10,951 nt of DNA, taken from contig JACZJD010000189.1 in assembly GCA_014860725.1 (NCBI GenBank), positions 1 to 10,951 of the forward strand, read 5' to 3'. Below are positions 1-6,525 of the stretch, piece after piece. Source of the DNA: Aquamicrobium sp. GTDB taxonomy: Bacteria > Pseudomonadota > Alphaproteobacteria > Rhizobiales > Rhizobiaceae. The first letter of the stretch is position 1. Each line of letters begins with the position of its first letter. The position numbers and the translations under genes are program-made. The notes under the pieces were generated by a model. It made no database searches, was not told the DNA's origin, and saw nothing but the letters and a program-made list of their open reading frames with translations.

Positions 1-2
1 AA

Positions 3-78
3 TGGTGCCCAGGGGCGGAATCGAACCACCGACACTGCGATTTTCAGTCGCATGCTCTACCAACTGAGCTACCTGGGC
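3..78 (-). tRNA. tRNA-Phe (GAA anticodon)
   Basis: Read on the minus strand this is a complete 76-nt cloverleaf. The acceptor stem GCCCAGG (78-72) pairs perfectly with CCTGGGC (13-7), followed by discriminator A at 6 and an encoded CCA at 5-3. The anticodon stem TGCGA/TCGCA encloses the loop CTGAAAA, giving anticodon GAA (45-43), which reads the Phe codons UUC and UUU. The T loop is the standard TTCGATT. It is the last gene of the minus-strand series that starts at murA, but it seems to have its own promoter about 70 bases upstream. Confidence 0.97.
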
Positions 79-149
79 TTGCCGGAAGAAGGGCCGACGA
101 CCGGCTTCCTCCCGTGCGGCGGTGTTGGCGACCCGCCGAAAGCGCGTGG

Positions 150-177
150 GTTATAGCATGTGATTTCCGCCTGTCCA
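150..177 (-). promoter_or_regulatory. Probable sigma-70 promoter of tRNA-Phe
   Basis: On the minus strand TGGACA (177-172, five of six matches to TTGACA) is separated by 16 bases from TATAAC (155-150), and TGC just before it makes an extended -10. Transcription would start near 143, leaving a leader of about 65 nt to be trimmed before the tRNA. This is the best-matching promoter in the window, as expected for a stable RNA. It was found by eye only. Confidence 0.55.
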
Positions 178-235
178 GCATGCCGGCTGCCGATTCCGCA
201 GCTTTTTCCGCGGCAGGTCGCGGATGGCGCCAAGG

Positions 236-288
236 CACCAGCCCGAAAGGGAAACCGGCTTCCGGATGGTCCCGGTGCCGGGCTGGTG
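236..288. repeat. Inverted repeat with perfect 10-bp arms, possible yacG transcription end
   Basis: CACCAGCCCG (236-245) is repeated exactly in inverted form as CGGGCTGGTG (279-288), with a 33-base loop that holds a smaller CCGG-ctt-CCGG hairpin. It lies after yacG and before the tRNA-Phe promoter, where a transcription end would be expected. Neither strand has a T-run after the stem, so it is not a classic intrinsic terminator. It could be a folded 3' end, a Rho-related structure, or a dispersed palindromic repeat. Confidence 0.4.
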
Positions 289-298
289 AAGGGGAGGG

Positions 299-330
299 TC
301 GCGCCCCGACGTCCGCCGGGCGCGGCGCGA
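299..330 (-). terminator. GC-rich hairpin directly after the yacG stop codon
   Basis: TCGCGCC (299-305) and GGCGCGA (324-330) form a perfect 7-bp inverted repeat beginning just past the yacG stop codon (332-334). Its position suggests it protects or ends the infA-maf-yacG message. No U-run follows, so intrinsic termination is not shown. With the larger repeat at 236-288 it fills most of the 253-base gap between yacG and tRNA-Phe. I see no credible gene in that gap. Confidence 0.3.
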
Positions 331-331
331 T

Positions 332-553
332 CTAGGAGCGATCCGGCGGACCGTCTTCGCCGTCGGCGCCGTCCTCGTCCTCGGTCGCGGGGATGACGTA
401 GCGTCCCGAGAGCCAGCGGTTCAGATCGACGTCCTTGCAGCGCGGCGAGCAGAAGGGATAGTCGGCGCGCGACGACGGCTTGCCGCATTCGGGGCAGGGC
501 CGCCTCGGCCTCAGGGGCGTGACCTTGCCGCCGGGGTTCGCCTCGTCCGCCAT
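332..553 (-). CDS. yacG: DNA gyrase inhibitor YacG, zinc-binding
   Basis: This 73-residue protein belongs to the YacG family. In E. coli, YacG binds GyrB and blocks DNA binding and catalysis by gyrase. The sequence shows four zinc-ligand cysteines, C20-PE-C23 and C35-SPR-C39, followed by the family signature [13 protein letters not shown] and an acidic tail rich in D and E (residues 58-68). The length is normal for the family. The ATG at 553 is chosen because the family's N-terminus is short and a GAGG sequence overlapping the end of maf lies about 11 bases upstream; the same reading frame stays open far upstream, but only as a shadow of maf. Just 5 bases separate it from maf, so the two are almost certainly co-transcribed. 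The maf-yacG pairing is common in alphaproteobacteria. Its physiological role outside E. coli is not well established. Confidence 0.93.
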   Translation of the reverse strand: MADEANPGGKVTPLRPRRPCPECGKPSSRADYPFCSPRCKDVDLNRWLSGRYVIPATEDEDGADGEDGPPDRS

Positions 554-558
554 GGCGG

Positions 559-1191
559 TCAGGTCCTCGTGCCCGCATGCCAGCCGGCATGCACCTTGAA
601 GCCGTCGGAGGCCAGAAGCCCGAGCGTCTCGTAGAGCGGCAGGCCGACGACGCCGGTGTAGGAGCCGACGATCTTGACGACGAAGGCGCCGGCCAGCCCC
701 TGCACGGCGTAGCCGCCCGCCTTGCCGCGCCATTCGCCGGAAGCGAGATAGGCCTCGAGCTCGTCGCGCGACAGCCGCTTGAAGCGTACGCGCGTCTCCG
801 ACAGGCGCTGGCGCACCTTGCCGGCCGGCGTGATGAGGCACACGCCGGTGTAGACGCGATGGGTGCGGCCGGACAGGAGCCTGAGGCAGTTCGACGCCTC
901 GTCGGTCGTCTCCGCCTTGGGCAGGATGCGGCGGCCGACGGCGACCACGGTGTCGGCGGCGAGGATGAAGGCGCCGGCTTCGGGCGCGCCGTCGTTCTTC
1001 AGCCCTTCGAGCGCCTTCTCCGCCTTGGCGCGCGACAGCCGCTTGGCCAGCGAGCGCGGATGCTCGGCCCGCAGCGGCGTTTCGTCCATGTCGGCGGGAT
1101 AGAGCCGGGCGGGTTCGATGCCGGCCTGCTGCAGAAGCTCGATCCGTCTCGGCGAGCCCGAGGCAAGCACCAGCTTCTGGGAGACGCTCAT
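559..1191 (-). CDS. maf: Maf family nucleoside triphosphate pyrophosphatase
   Basis: This 210-residue protein is a Maf/HAM1-fold cytoplasmic enzyme that hydrolyses non-canonical or excess nucleoside triphosphates to the monophosphate and pyrophosphate. Visible landmarks are the N-terminal LASGSPRR (residues 9-16), AADT with D80, [11 protein letters not shown] (106-116), [10 protein letters not shown] (156-165) and [14 protein letters not shown] (176-189). As I recall the family, the last two blocks resemble the YhdE type, which acts on dTTP and UTP, rather than the YceF type. That subtype call is inference. Older annotations name it a septum formation inhibitor. The ATG at 1191 puts LASGSPRR at its usual place near the N-terminus. 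It follows infA after 31 bases and precedes yacG by 5. A C-terminal extension of about 15 residues (GWHAGTRT at the end) is less typical. Confidence 0.93.
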   Translation of the reverse strand: MSVSQKLVLASGSPRRIELLQQAGIEPARLYPADMDETPLRAEHPRSLAKRLSRAKAEKALEGLKNDGAPEAGAFILAADTVVAVGRRILPKAETTDEASNCLRLLSGRTHRVYTGVCLITPAGKVRQRLSETRVRFKRLSRDELEAYLASGEWRGKAGGYAVQGLAGAFVVKIVGSYTGVVGLPLYETLGLLASDGFKVHAGWHAGTRT

Positions 1192-1208
1192 TGCAGATCC
1201 GTCGGCAT

Positions 1209-1223
1209 GCGGCCGCTGGCCGC
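1209..1223 (-). repeat. GC-rich hairpin at the infA stop codon
   Basis: GCGGCC (1209-1214), GCT, GGCCGC (1218-1223) is a perfect 6-bp stem with a 3-base loop. It fills half of the 31-base gap between infA and maf and touches the infA stop codon. It may stabilise the infA 3' end or reduce read-through into maf. No U-run follows, so it is probably not a full terminator. Confidence 0.35.
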
Positions 1224-1441
1224 TACTTGAAGCGGTAGGTGATGCGACCCTTGGTCAGGTCGTAGGGTGTCATCTCGACGAGGACCTTGTCGCCGGTCAG
1301 CACGCGAATGCGGTTCTTGCGCATGCGCCCGGCCGTGTGCGCAATGATCTCGTGATCGTTTTCGAGCTTCACCCTGAACATCGCATTGGGCAGCAGTTCA
1401 GTGACGACGCCCGGAAACTCCAGTACTTCTTCCTTCGGCAT
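1223..1441 (-). CDS. infA: Translation initiation factor IF-1
   Basis: This is a full-length 72-residue IF-1, a single S1/OB-fold protein that binds the A site of the 30S subunit during initiation together with IF-2 and IF-3. The family signatures [18 protein letters not shown] (residues 35-52) and [15 protein letters not shown] at the C-terminus are intact. The ATG at 1441 gives the standard length, and a modest AGG lies about 6 bases upstream. The second residue is Pro, where related proteins usually have Ala. It has its own 105-base upstream region with a probable promoter and a leader hairpin, so it is likely to start the infA-maf-yacG transcript, although read-through from the hisD block is possible. 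Confidence 0.98.
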   Translation of the reverse strand: MPKEEVLEFPGVVTELLPNAMFRVKLENDHEIIAHTAGRMRKNRIRVLTGDKVLVEMTPYDLTKGRITYRFK

Positions 1442-1467
1442 CCGATACCTGTGGCTTGGATTGGCAC

Positions 1468-1488
1468 TTCCGGCCGCTGTGGCCGGAA
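1468..1488 (-). promoter_or_regulatory. Stem-loop in the infA 5' leader
   Basis: TTCCGGCC (1468-1475) and GGCCGGAA (1481-1488) form a perfect 8-bp stem with a 5-base loop. If transcription starts near 1493, as the candidate promoter predicts, the stem lies at the very 5' end of the infA message and 26 bases before the start codon. Such a structure can protect a message from 5'-end decay. It does not cover the ribosome binding site. It does not match any riboswitch class I know. Confidence 0.45.
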
Positions 1489-1499
1489 ATTGCGCGGAA

Positions 1500-1528
1500 C
1501 CTATATGATTGCGCCCGCTTTGTGAACA
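1500..1528 (-). promoter_or_regulatory. Candidate infA promoter
   Basis: On the minus strand TATAGG (1505-1500) follows TGTTCA (1528-1523) with a 17-base spacer. The -10 is fair and the -35 is poor (three of six matches). The position between the end of the phosphatase gene and the infA leader hairpin supports it. The -35 falls inside one arm of the inverted repeat at 1522-1550, which could make the promoter regulated. Confidence 0.35.
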
Positions 1529-1550
1529 CGCTTATTCGCGGATTGTTCAC
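1522..1550 (-). repeat. Inverted repeat over the phosphatase stop codon and infA -35
   Basis: GTGAACA (1522-1528) and TGTTCAC (1544-1550) are perfect 7-base inverted arms. As RNA from the minus strand the stem gains three inner pairs (CGC/GCG) around a GAATAA loop, with a 3-base bulge. One arm includes the stop codon of the phosphatase gene (1547-1549) and the other overlaps the candidate infA -35. It could be a 3'-end hairpin for the hisD block or a protein-binding dyad. No U-run follows. Confidence 0.4.
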
Positions 1551-1990
1551 GCCTGCGGCGGCGTGAAGCGCTCGGCGATGCGCGCCTCCAGCCGGTCGCG
1601 CACGTCGCGATAGGCGTCCATGATGCGCTCGCGCGTGCCGGTGGCGATCGAGGGGTCGGCGGTCGGCCAGTATTCGACGTCCACCGCCAGCGAACGCGTC
1701 AGCTCCAGCGCCGCATGGTGCGCCTCGGGCGCAAGTGTGACGATCAGGTCGAAATAGATGTCCTCGAGGTCGTCGAGGCGCTGCGGCTGGTGCTCGCCGA
1801 GCGACAGGCCCTTCTCGGCGAGGACGGCATCGACGAAGGGATCGCGCTGGCCGGCCCGCACGCCGGCCGAGGCGAGGAACACGCCCGCCGGCAGCCGCGC
1901 CCTCGCCAGTGTTTCGGCCATGGGCGAGCGGATGGCGTTCATGCCGCACAGGAACAGGATCGAGCGGGGAAGCGCAGCGCCCGCAGCCAC
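1547..1990 (-). CDS. Low-molecular-weight protein-tyrosine-phosphatase family protein
   Basis: This 147-residue cytoplasmic protein has the LMW-PTP/arsenate-reductase fold. Its N-terminal P-loop FLCGMNAIRSPMAE carries the CX5R catalytic signature, nucleophile C15 and R21 followed by S22. The candidate general acid is D112 in TADPS, where classical phosphatases usually have DPY. The second P-loop cysteine of many family members (the C in GNxCRSP) is Ile here. A phosphatase or phosphatase-like regulator is therefore more likely than a thioredoxin-type arsenate reductase, and the substrate is unknown. The start is a GTG at 1990, the only start that keeps the P-loop strand intact. It lies 6 bases after the UPF0262 stop codon with a weak AGGCGAG ahead of it, which suggests coupled translation. 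A protein of this kind beside UPF0262 and hisD is, as I recall, a stable arrangement in Hyphomicrobiales. Confidence 0.85.
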   Translation of the reverse strand: MAAGAALPRSILFLCGMNAIRSPMAETLARARLPAGVFLASAGVRAGQRDPFVDAVLAEKGLSLGEHQPQRLDDLEDIYFDLIVTLAPEAHHAALELTRSLAVDVEYWPTADPSIATGTRERIMDAYRDVRDRLEARIAERFTPPQA

Positions 1991-1996
1991 TCTCGC

Positions 1997-2479
1997 CTAG
2001 CCCTTCCAGTGCAGCACGCAGACCAGCGTGAACAGCCGCCGCGCCGTGTCGAAGTCGACCTCGATCTTGCCGGCGAGCCGGTCCATCAGCGTCTGTGAGC
2101 CCTCGTTGTGAAGGCCGCGCCGGCCCATGTCGATGGCCTCGATCTGCGACGGCGTCGAGGAGCGGATGGCCTCGTAATAGCTTTCGCAGATCAAGAAGTA
2201 GTCCTTGACCACCCGCCGGAACGGGGTCAGCGACAGGATGTGGGTGACGACCGGCTCGCCGTTCTCGCGCGAGACCGCGAAGATGAGGCGCGCCTCGGCG
2301 AGCGACAGCTTCAGCCGGTAGGGTCCCGCGCCGTTGTCGCCGACGGGATGGAAGGAATTCTCCTCGATCAGGTCGAAGATCGCCACCGCGCGTTCGTGCT
2401 CGACGTCGGGCGTCGAGCGGCCGATGGATTCGTCCAGTTCGACGTCGATCAGCCGGGCGCTGGCGTCGTGCTGGCCCAT
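1997..2479 (-). CDS. UPF0262 family protein, function unknown
   Basis: This 160-residue soluble protein matches what I recall of the UPF0262 family, a conserved alphaproteobacterial family found beside hisD. Recognisable stretches are [20 protein letters not shown] near the N-terminus, ENSFHPV around residue 40, [19 protein letters not shown] (84-102) and [17 protein letters not shown] (111-127). It has no signal peptide, membrane segment or obvious cofactor motif. The ATG at 2479 sits 5 bases after the hisD stop codon, and a good GGAGGG inside the end of hisD lies about 10 bases upstream, so translation is probably coupled to hisD. The C-terminus is rich in aromatic and hydrophobic residues ([12 protein letters not shown]). 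I do not assign a biochemical role. Confidence 0.88.
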   Translation of the reverse strand: MGQHDASARLIDVELDESIGRSTPDVEHERAVAIFDLIEENSFHPVGDNGAGPYRLKLSLAEARLIFAVSRENGEPVVTHILSLTPFRRVVKDYFLICESYYEAIRSSTPSQIEAIDMGRRGLHNEGSQTLMDRLAGKIEVDFDTARRLFTLVCVLHWKG

Positions 2480-2484
2480 CCGCG

Positions 2485-3789
2485 TCAGCCCTCCGGGTTG
2501 AGCCTGATCGCGACGGACGCGGCGTGGCCGTCGAGGTTCTCGGCCCGGGCGAGCGCGATGGCCGCCGGCGCCAGCGCACGCAGCTGCTCCGGCCCGAGCT
2601 TCAGGATCGAGGTGCGCTTGACGAAGTCGAGCACCGACAGGCCGGAGGAGAAGCGCGCCGAGCGCGCCGTGGGCAGGACGTGGTTGGAGCCGCCGACATA
2701 GTCGCCGATCACCTCCGGCGTGTGGCGGCCGAGGAAGACCGCACCGGCGTTGCGAATCCGCGGCAGCAGGGCCTCGGGGTCCTCGACGGCGAGCTCGACA
2801 TGCTCGGCCGCGATGCGGTTGGCGAGCGGCACGGCGTCGGCGAGATCGTTGACGAGGACGATGGCGCCGAAGTCGCGCCAGCTTGCAGCGGCCGTCTCGC
2901 CGCGCGGCAGGCGGGCGATCTGGCGGGCGACCTCCGCCTCCACCGCGTCCGCGAGGCGGGCGTCGTCGGTGACGAGGATCGACTGCGCGGCCGTGTCGTG
3001 CTCGGCCTGGGCGATCAGGTCGGCGGCGAGCCACGCCGGATCGTTGGCGCCGTCGGCGATGACCAGCACTTCCGAGGGGCCGGCGATCATGTCGATGCCG
3101 ACCGTGCCGAAGACGCGCCGCTTGGCCGCCGCGACCCAGGCGTTGCCGGGGCCGACGATCTTGGCGACCGGCGCGATGGTCTCGGTGCCGTAGGCCAGCG
3201 CCGCGATCGCCTGCGCGCCGCCGACGCGGTAGATCTCGGAGACGCCGGCAAGGCGCGCGGCCGCCAGCACCAGCGGGTTCAGCTCGCCCCCCGGCGACGG
3301 CACGGTGATGACGATGCGCTCGACGCCCGCCACCCGGGCCGGTACCGCGTTCATCAGCACCGAACTCGGATAGCTCGCCGTGCCTCCGGGCACGTAGAGG
3401 CCGACCGCCTCGATCGCGGTCCAGCGCGAGCCGAGCTCGACCCCGAGCGCGTCCGTATAGCGGTCGTCCTTCGGCATCTGCCGGGCATGGTGGGCGGCGA
3501 TGCGCGCATGCGCCAGCTCCAGCGCGGCAAGCGTGTCGGCATCGACCGCGGCCACGGCGGCGTCGATCTCGGCCTCGGTGATGCGGATGCCGGGCCTGCC
3601 CGCCGACAGGTCGAGCCGGTCGAAGCGGGCGGTGTAGTCGATCAACGCCGCGTCGCCCTCGGCGCGCACGCGGGCGATGATGTCGCGCACGGTCGCGTCC
3701 ACGTCCTCCGACACCTCGCGCTTGGTAGCGAGGAAGGCGGTGAAGCGGGCGTCGAAATCGGCGGCGGTGCGGTCGAGGCGCAGCGGCAT
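2485..3789 (-). CDS. hisD: Histidinol dehydrogenase
   Basis: This 434-residue enzyme catalyses the last two steps of histidine synthesis, the NAD-dependent, zinc-dependent oxidation of L-histidinol through histidinal to L-histidine. Conserved blocks are [16 protein letters not shown] (131-146), VGPGN (212-216), [15 protein letters not shown] (232-246) and DLIAQAEHD (257-265). Lining up with E. coli HisD, the zinc ligands are Q261, H264, D363 (in [10 protein letters not shown]) and H422 (in LDGHAASV), and the catalytic pair is E329-H330, so the enzyme should be active. The ATG at 3789 gives the standard length. An upstream in-frame ATG at 3897 would add 36 residues that are only the shadow of the DUF2948 gene. 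It lies 10 bases after DUF2948 and 5 before UPF0262. No other his gene is in the window. Confidence 0.98.
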   Translation of the reverse strand: MPLRLDRTAADFDARFTAFLATKREVSEDVDATVRDIIARVRAEGDAALIDYTARFDRLDLSAGRPGIRITEAEIDAAVAAVDADTLAALELAHARIAAHHARQMPKDDRYTDALGVELGSRWTAIEAVGLYVPGGTASYPSSVLMNAVPARVAGVERIVITVPSPGGELNPLVLAAARLAGVSEIYRVGGAQAIAALAYGTETIAPVAKIVGPGNAWVAAAKRRVFGTVGIDMIAGPSEVLVIADGANDPAWLAADLIAQAEHDTAAQSILVTDDARLADAVEAEVARQIARLPRGETAAASWRDFGAIVLVNDLADAVPLANRIAAEHVELAVEDPEALLPRIRNAGAVFLGRHTPEVIGDYVGGSNHVLPTARSARFSSGLSVLDFVKRTSILKLGPEQLRALAPAAIALARAENLDGHAASVAIRLNPEG

Positions 3790-3799
3790 GGCGGAACGC

Positions 3800-4237
3800 T
3801 CAATCCTTGTGTGCGGGGCGGGAGGCGGTCTGCCAGGCCGCGCCGAGATCGGCGAGCCGCGCCTCGATGTAATCGACGTCGAGCCGGACGGCGGCACCGG
3901 CCGAGAAGGTCAGCTCGATGGTGCCGGCCGGCGCTTCCCCGGCCGGCTCGAACCGGATGGCGAGCAGCGACAGCACCTCCTCGGGTTTGTCGCGCGAGAA
4001 GCCGGCGATCTTCACGTTGCGCACCGCCTCGAAATGCAGCGCGCTGCGCCGGCGCTCGTTGTTGTGGCGGAAGAAGCCCGGCCGGTTCTCCCACACGAAA
4101 CGGTTGAGCGCGGCGACGAAACGCTTCTCGGCCGCGAGAAAGGACAGGTCGCCCACCTTCAGCACCGCGTCCTGCACGTGCGCGGACACGACCGCAAGGT
4201 CCTGTTCATCGAGAGCGACGAGCTTGATCTGTGACAT
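3800..4237 (-). CDS. DUF2948 family protein
   Basis: This 145-residue soluble protein resembles the DUF2948 family, an uncharacterised alphaproteobacterial family that I recall lying between murA and hisD. Typical features are the start MSQIKLVALDEQDL, the segment KVGDLSFLAAEKRFVAALNR (27-46, a clear amphipathic stretch), FEAVRNVKI (69-77), and a C-terminal half of beta-like segments ending LDVDYIEARLADLGAAW (119-135). No catalytic motif, signal peptide or membrane segment is visible. The ATG at 4237 is preceded only by a weak GGAT. It heads the tight block DUF2948-hisD-UPF0262-phosphatase and is separated from murA by a 192-base gap with a large hairpin, so it probably has its own promoter. 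The function is unknown. Confidence 0.87.
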   Translation of the reverse strand: MSQIKLVALDEQDLAVVSAHVQDAVLKVGDLSFLAAEKRFVAALNRFVWENRPGFFRHNNERRRSALHFEAVRNVKIAGFSRDKPEEVLSLLAIRFEPAGEAPAGTIELTFSAGAAVRLDVDYIEARLADLGAAWQTASRPAHKD

Positions 4238-4278
4238 GGCCGATGCGCTATCCGGAAAGCCGGGACGGGTTCGTTCCG

Positions 4279-4307
4279 GTGTTAGGCCGTCTTCGTGTGC
4301 AGTGCAA
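4279..4307 (-). promoter_or_regulatory. Candidate promoter of the DUF2948-hisD block
   Basis: On the minus strand TTGCAC (4307-4302) is followed after 17 bases by TAACAC (4284-4279), or after 16 by CTAACA. The -35 matches four of six positions and the -10 is weak. It lies just downstream of the large inverted repeat and 41 bases before the DUF2948 start, which is where a separate promoter for this block is expected. Confidence 0.3.
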
Positions 4308-4318
4308 CCGAAAGAGAA

Positions 4319-4424
4319 GGGAGTAGGGGAGTAGGGAAATAAGGGAATAGGGGAATAGGGAGTAAGGAAAGCAGCGGCTGAAAGAACGCGCCTTACTCCC
4401 TATTCCCCCGTTCCCTTACTCCCC
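4319..4424. repeat. Large G-rich/C-rich inverted repeat built from short tandem units
   Basis: The left side (4319-4367) is a run of near-tandem units such as GAGTAGGG, AATAGGGG and AATAGGGAGTAAGG. The right side (4391-4424) is its inverted counterpart. The arms 4334-4367 and 4391-4424 agree at 30 of 34 positions, and the inner 18 are perfect (4350-4367 with 4391-4408), around a 23-base loop. The plus strand also has six runs of three or more G with 4- to 6-base loops, which fits the G-quadruplex consensus. The element starts 6 bases after the murA stop codon, so it forms a very stable hairpin at the 3' end of the murA message. No U-run follows; a Rho-type or structural end is possible. I recall similar pentanucleotide-rich repeats between genes in Mesorhizobium-like genomes, but cannot check copies here. 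Confidence 0.8.
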
Positions 4425-4429
4425 TGACC

Positions 4430-5719
<1,290 letters not shown>

Positions 5720-5770
5720 GCGCTGTCCCTCTGCCGGCCCGCCGGCTTGCCTTTTGCTTCGAAGCCGGTC

Positions 5771-5799
5771 CGTCTAGCCCGGCGGAGGGCCGCGATCAA
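5771..5799 (-). promoter_or_regulatory. Weak candidate murA promoter
   Basis: On the minus strand TTGATC (5799-5794) is followed after 17 bases by TAGACG (5776-5771), about 50 bases before the murA start. Each box matches only part of the consensus. The rest of the 5720-5967 gap is very G+C-rich, with several CCGG-based palindromes, and I see no gene or clear terminator in it. Transcription of murA from the promoter at 6221-6248 is an alternative. Confidence 0.22.
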
Positions 5800-5967
5800 C
5801 GGCCTTCGCCACGGCATCGCCGCCCCGCCCGTCCTTTCCGCCCCGCCGTTCCGGCGTCGTACCCGAAACGGCCATTCGTTCCTTTGCCGGCCGCCTCCGG
5901 CCCGTTGCGGCTGCCGCGCCGGATTCCGGCCGCCGTCCCTCGCCCTTTTCGCCGGAGGAAAAAGCGC

Positions 5968-6174
5968 TCAGCCGTCGCCGTCCCTCACCTCCGCGGCGAC
6001 CAGGCCTTCGGGCCGAAGGTCCGCGTCGCCCGCGCGCCTCGACCGCGCCTGCGCCTTGCGCCGCTGCAGGTTGGCGCGCAGCTGCTCCGCCAGCCGCGCC
6101 TTCCTGGCGTCGTCCTGCCGGGTGGGGCTGCGGTCGCCCTGCTTGCGGCTATTCTCTTCGTCCGTCGGGTGCAT
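5968..6174 (-). CDS. Small basic protein upstream of murA, function unknown
   Basis: This 68-residue protein starts MHPTDEENSRKQGDRS and has a strongly basic middle, ARKARLAEQLRANLQRRKAQ (residues 24-43), predicted by eye to be a single charged helix, then an acidic tail. It contains no cysteine or membrane segment. I recall short proteins with a similar RLxEQLRxNLxRRKAQAR core upstream of murA in other Hyphomicrobiales, which argues for a real gene, but I cannot verify this. The ATG at 6174 is the only start: a TGA lies in frame 30 bases further upstream with no other start between. No clear ribosome binding site precedes it, which is a weakness. A plausible extended -10 promoter lies about 47 bases upstream. 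Binding to nucleic acid or the ribosome would suit the charge pattern but is only a guess. Confidence 0.6.
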   Translation of the reverse strand: MHPTDEENSRKQGDRSPTRQDDARKARLAEQLRANLQRRKAQARSRRAGDADLRPEGLVAAEVRDGDG

Positions 6175-6220
6175 TCGCGATGCGGGCCTAGGCGTGAATT
6201 GTGTTCAAGTGGCGACAGAC

Positions 6221-6248
6221 TCCATAGCAGATCGCCGCCCGGTCTCAA
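6221..6248 (-). promoter_or_regulatory. Candidate promoter of the small gene, possibly also murA
   Basis: On the minus strand TTGAGA (6248-6243, five of six matches) is followed after 16 bases by TATGGA (6226-6221), with TGC just before it forming an extended -10. Transcription would start near 6213, about 40 bases before the small gene. The rest of 6175-6333 shows nothing else I can name. Confidence 0.4.
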
Positions 6249-6333
6249 AACGCCCGATGGAATGCGCGAATGCGCCGATCCATGCTTGCGCTTGGCCCAT
6301 GCTTGTGGCAGAAGTCCGCCGCAATCGCGACCT

Positions 6334-6408
<75 letters not shown>

Positions 6409-6424
6409 TCCCCTTCCGAAATCG

Positions 6425-6458
6425 CCGGCCGTTCCGGACTTCGTGAAATCCGGGCCGG
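6425..6458 (+). terminator. Hairpin after tRNA-Thr, uncertain terminator
   Basis: CCGGC (6425-6429) pairs with GCCGG (6454-6458), and inside it CCGGA (6434-6438) with TCCGG (6449-6453) around a 10-base loop, with a 4-base bulge on the left. It lies between the tRNA and the CueR-type promoter, a natural place to stop tRNA transcription. It is followed by AAAA rather than a T-run, so it is not a standard intrinsic terminator for the plus strand. Confidence 0.25.
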
Positions 6459-6466
6459 AAAAGCGC

Positions 6467-6497
6467 TTGACCTTCCATCTGCTGGAAGTGCGATGGG
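6467..6497 (+). promoter_or_regulatory. CueR-type (MerR family) operator-promoter of the copper ATPase
   Basis: TTGACC (6467-6472) is separated by 19 bases from GATGGG (6492-6497). The over-long spacer holds a perfect dyad, CTTCCA (6472-6477) and TGGAAG (6483-6488), 5 bases apart. This is the layout of CueR/HmrR operators (ACCTTCC-N7-GGAAGGT with a 19-base spacer), in which the copper-bound regulator twists the DNA so that RNA polymerase can use it. The left half-site matches fully and the right one at five of seven positions. The -10 is poor, which suits an activator-dependent promoter. Predicted output is Cu(I)-induced expression of the ATPase with a leader of about 25 nt. Confidence 0.75.
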
Positions 6498-6525
6498 TGT
6501 CCGGTCAGCAACGGAGGCCGCAGCC

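Noticed and set aside
186..207. Plus-strand hairpin GCTGC/GCAGC followed by TTTTT
   Set aside because: It resembles an intrinsic terminator, but no plus-strand gene lies upstream in the window, the stem is only 5 bp, and it overlaps the region just upstream of the tRNA-Phe promoter on the other strand.
44..238. Minus-strand frame ending SPGSSVGRACD over tRNA-Phe
   Set aside because: It overlaps the tRNA and its promoter and is a tRNA shadow, with no ribosome binding site or recognisable family.
1547..1990. Arsenate reductase (ArsC, thioredoxin type)
   Set aside because: The resolving cysteines expected for that enzyme are absent; the protein has one cysteine (C15), and no ars genes are nearby.
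2524..4107. 527-codon plus-strand frame opposite hisD
   Set aside because: It is a shadow of hisD and DUF2948; the composition is low-complexity and no known motif is seen.
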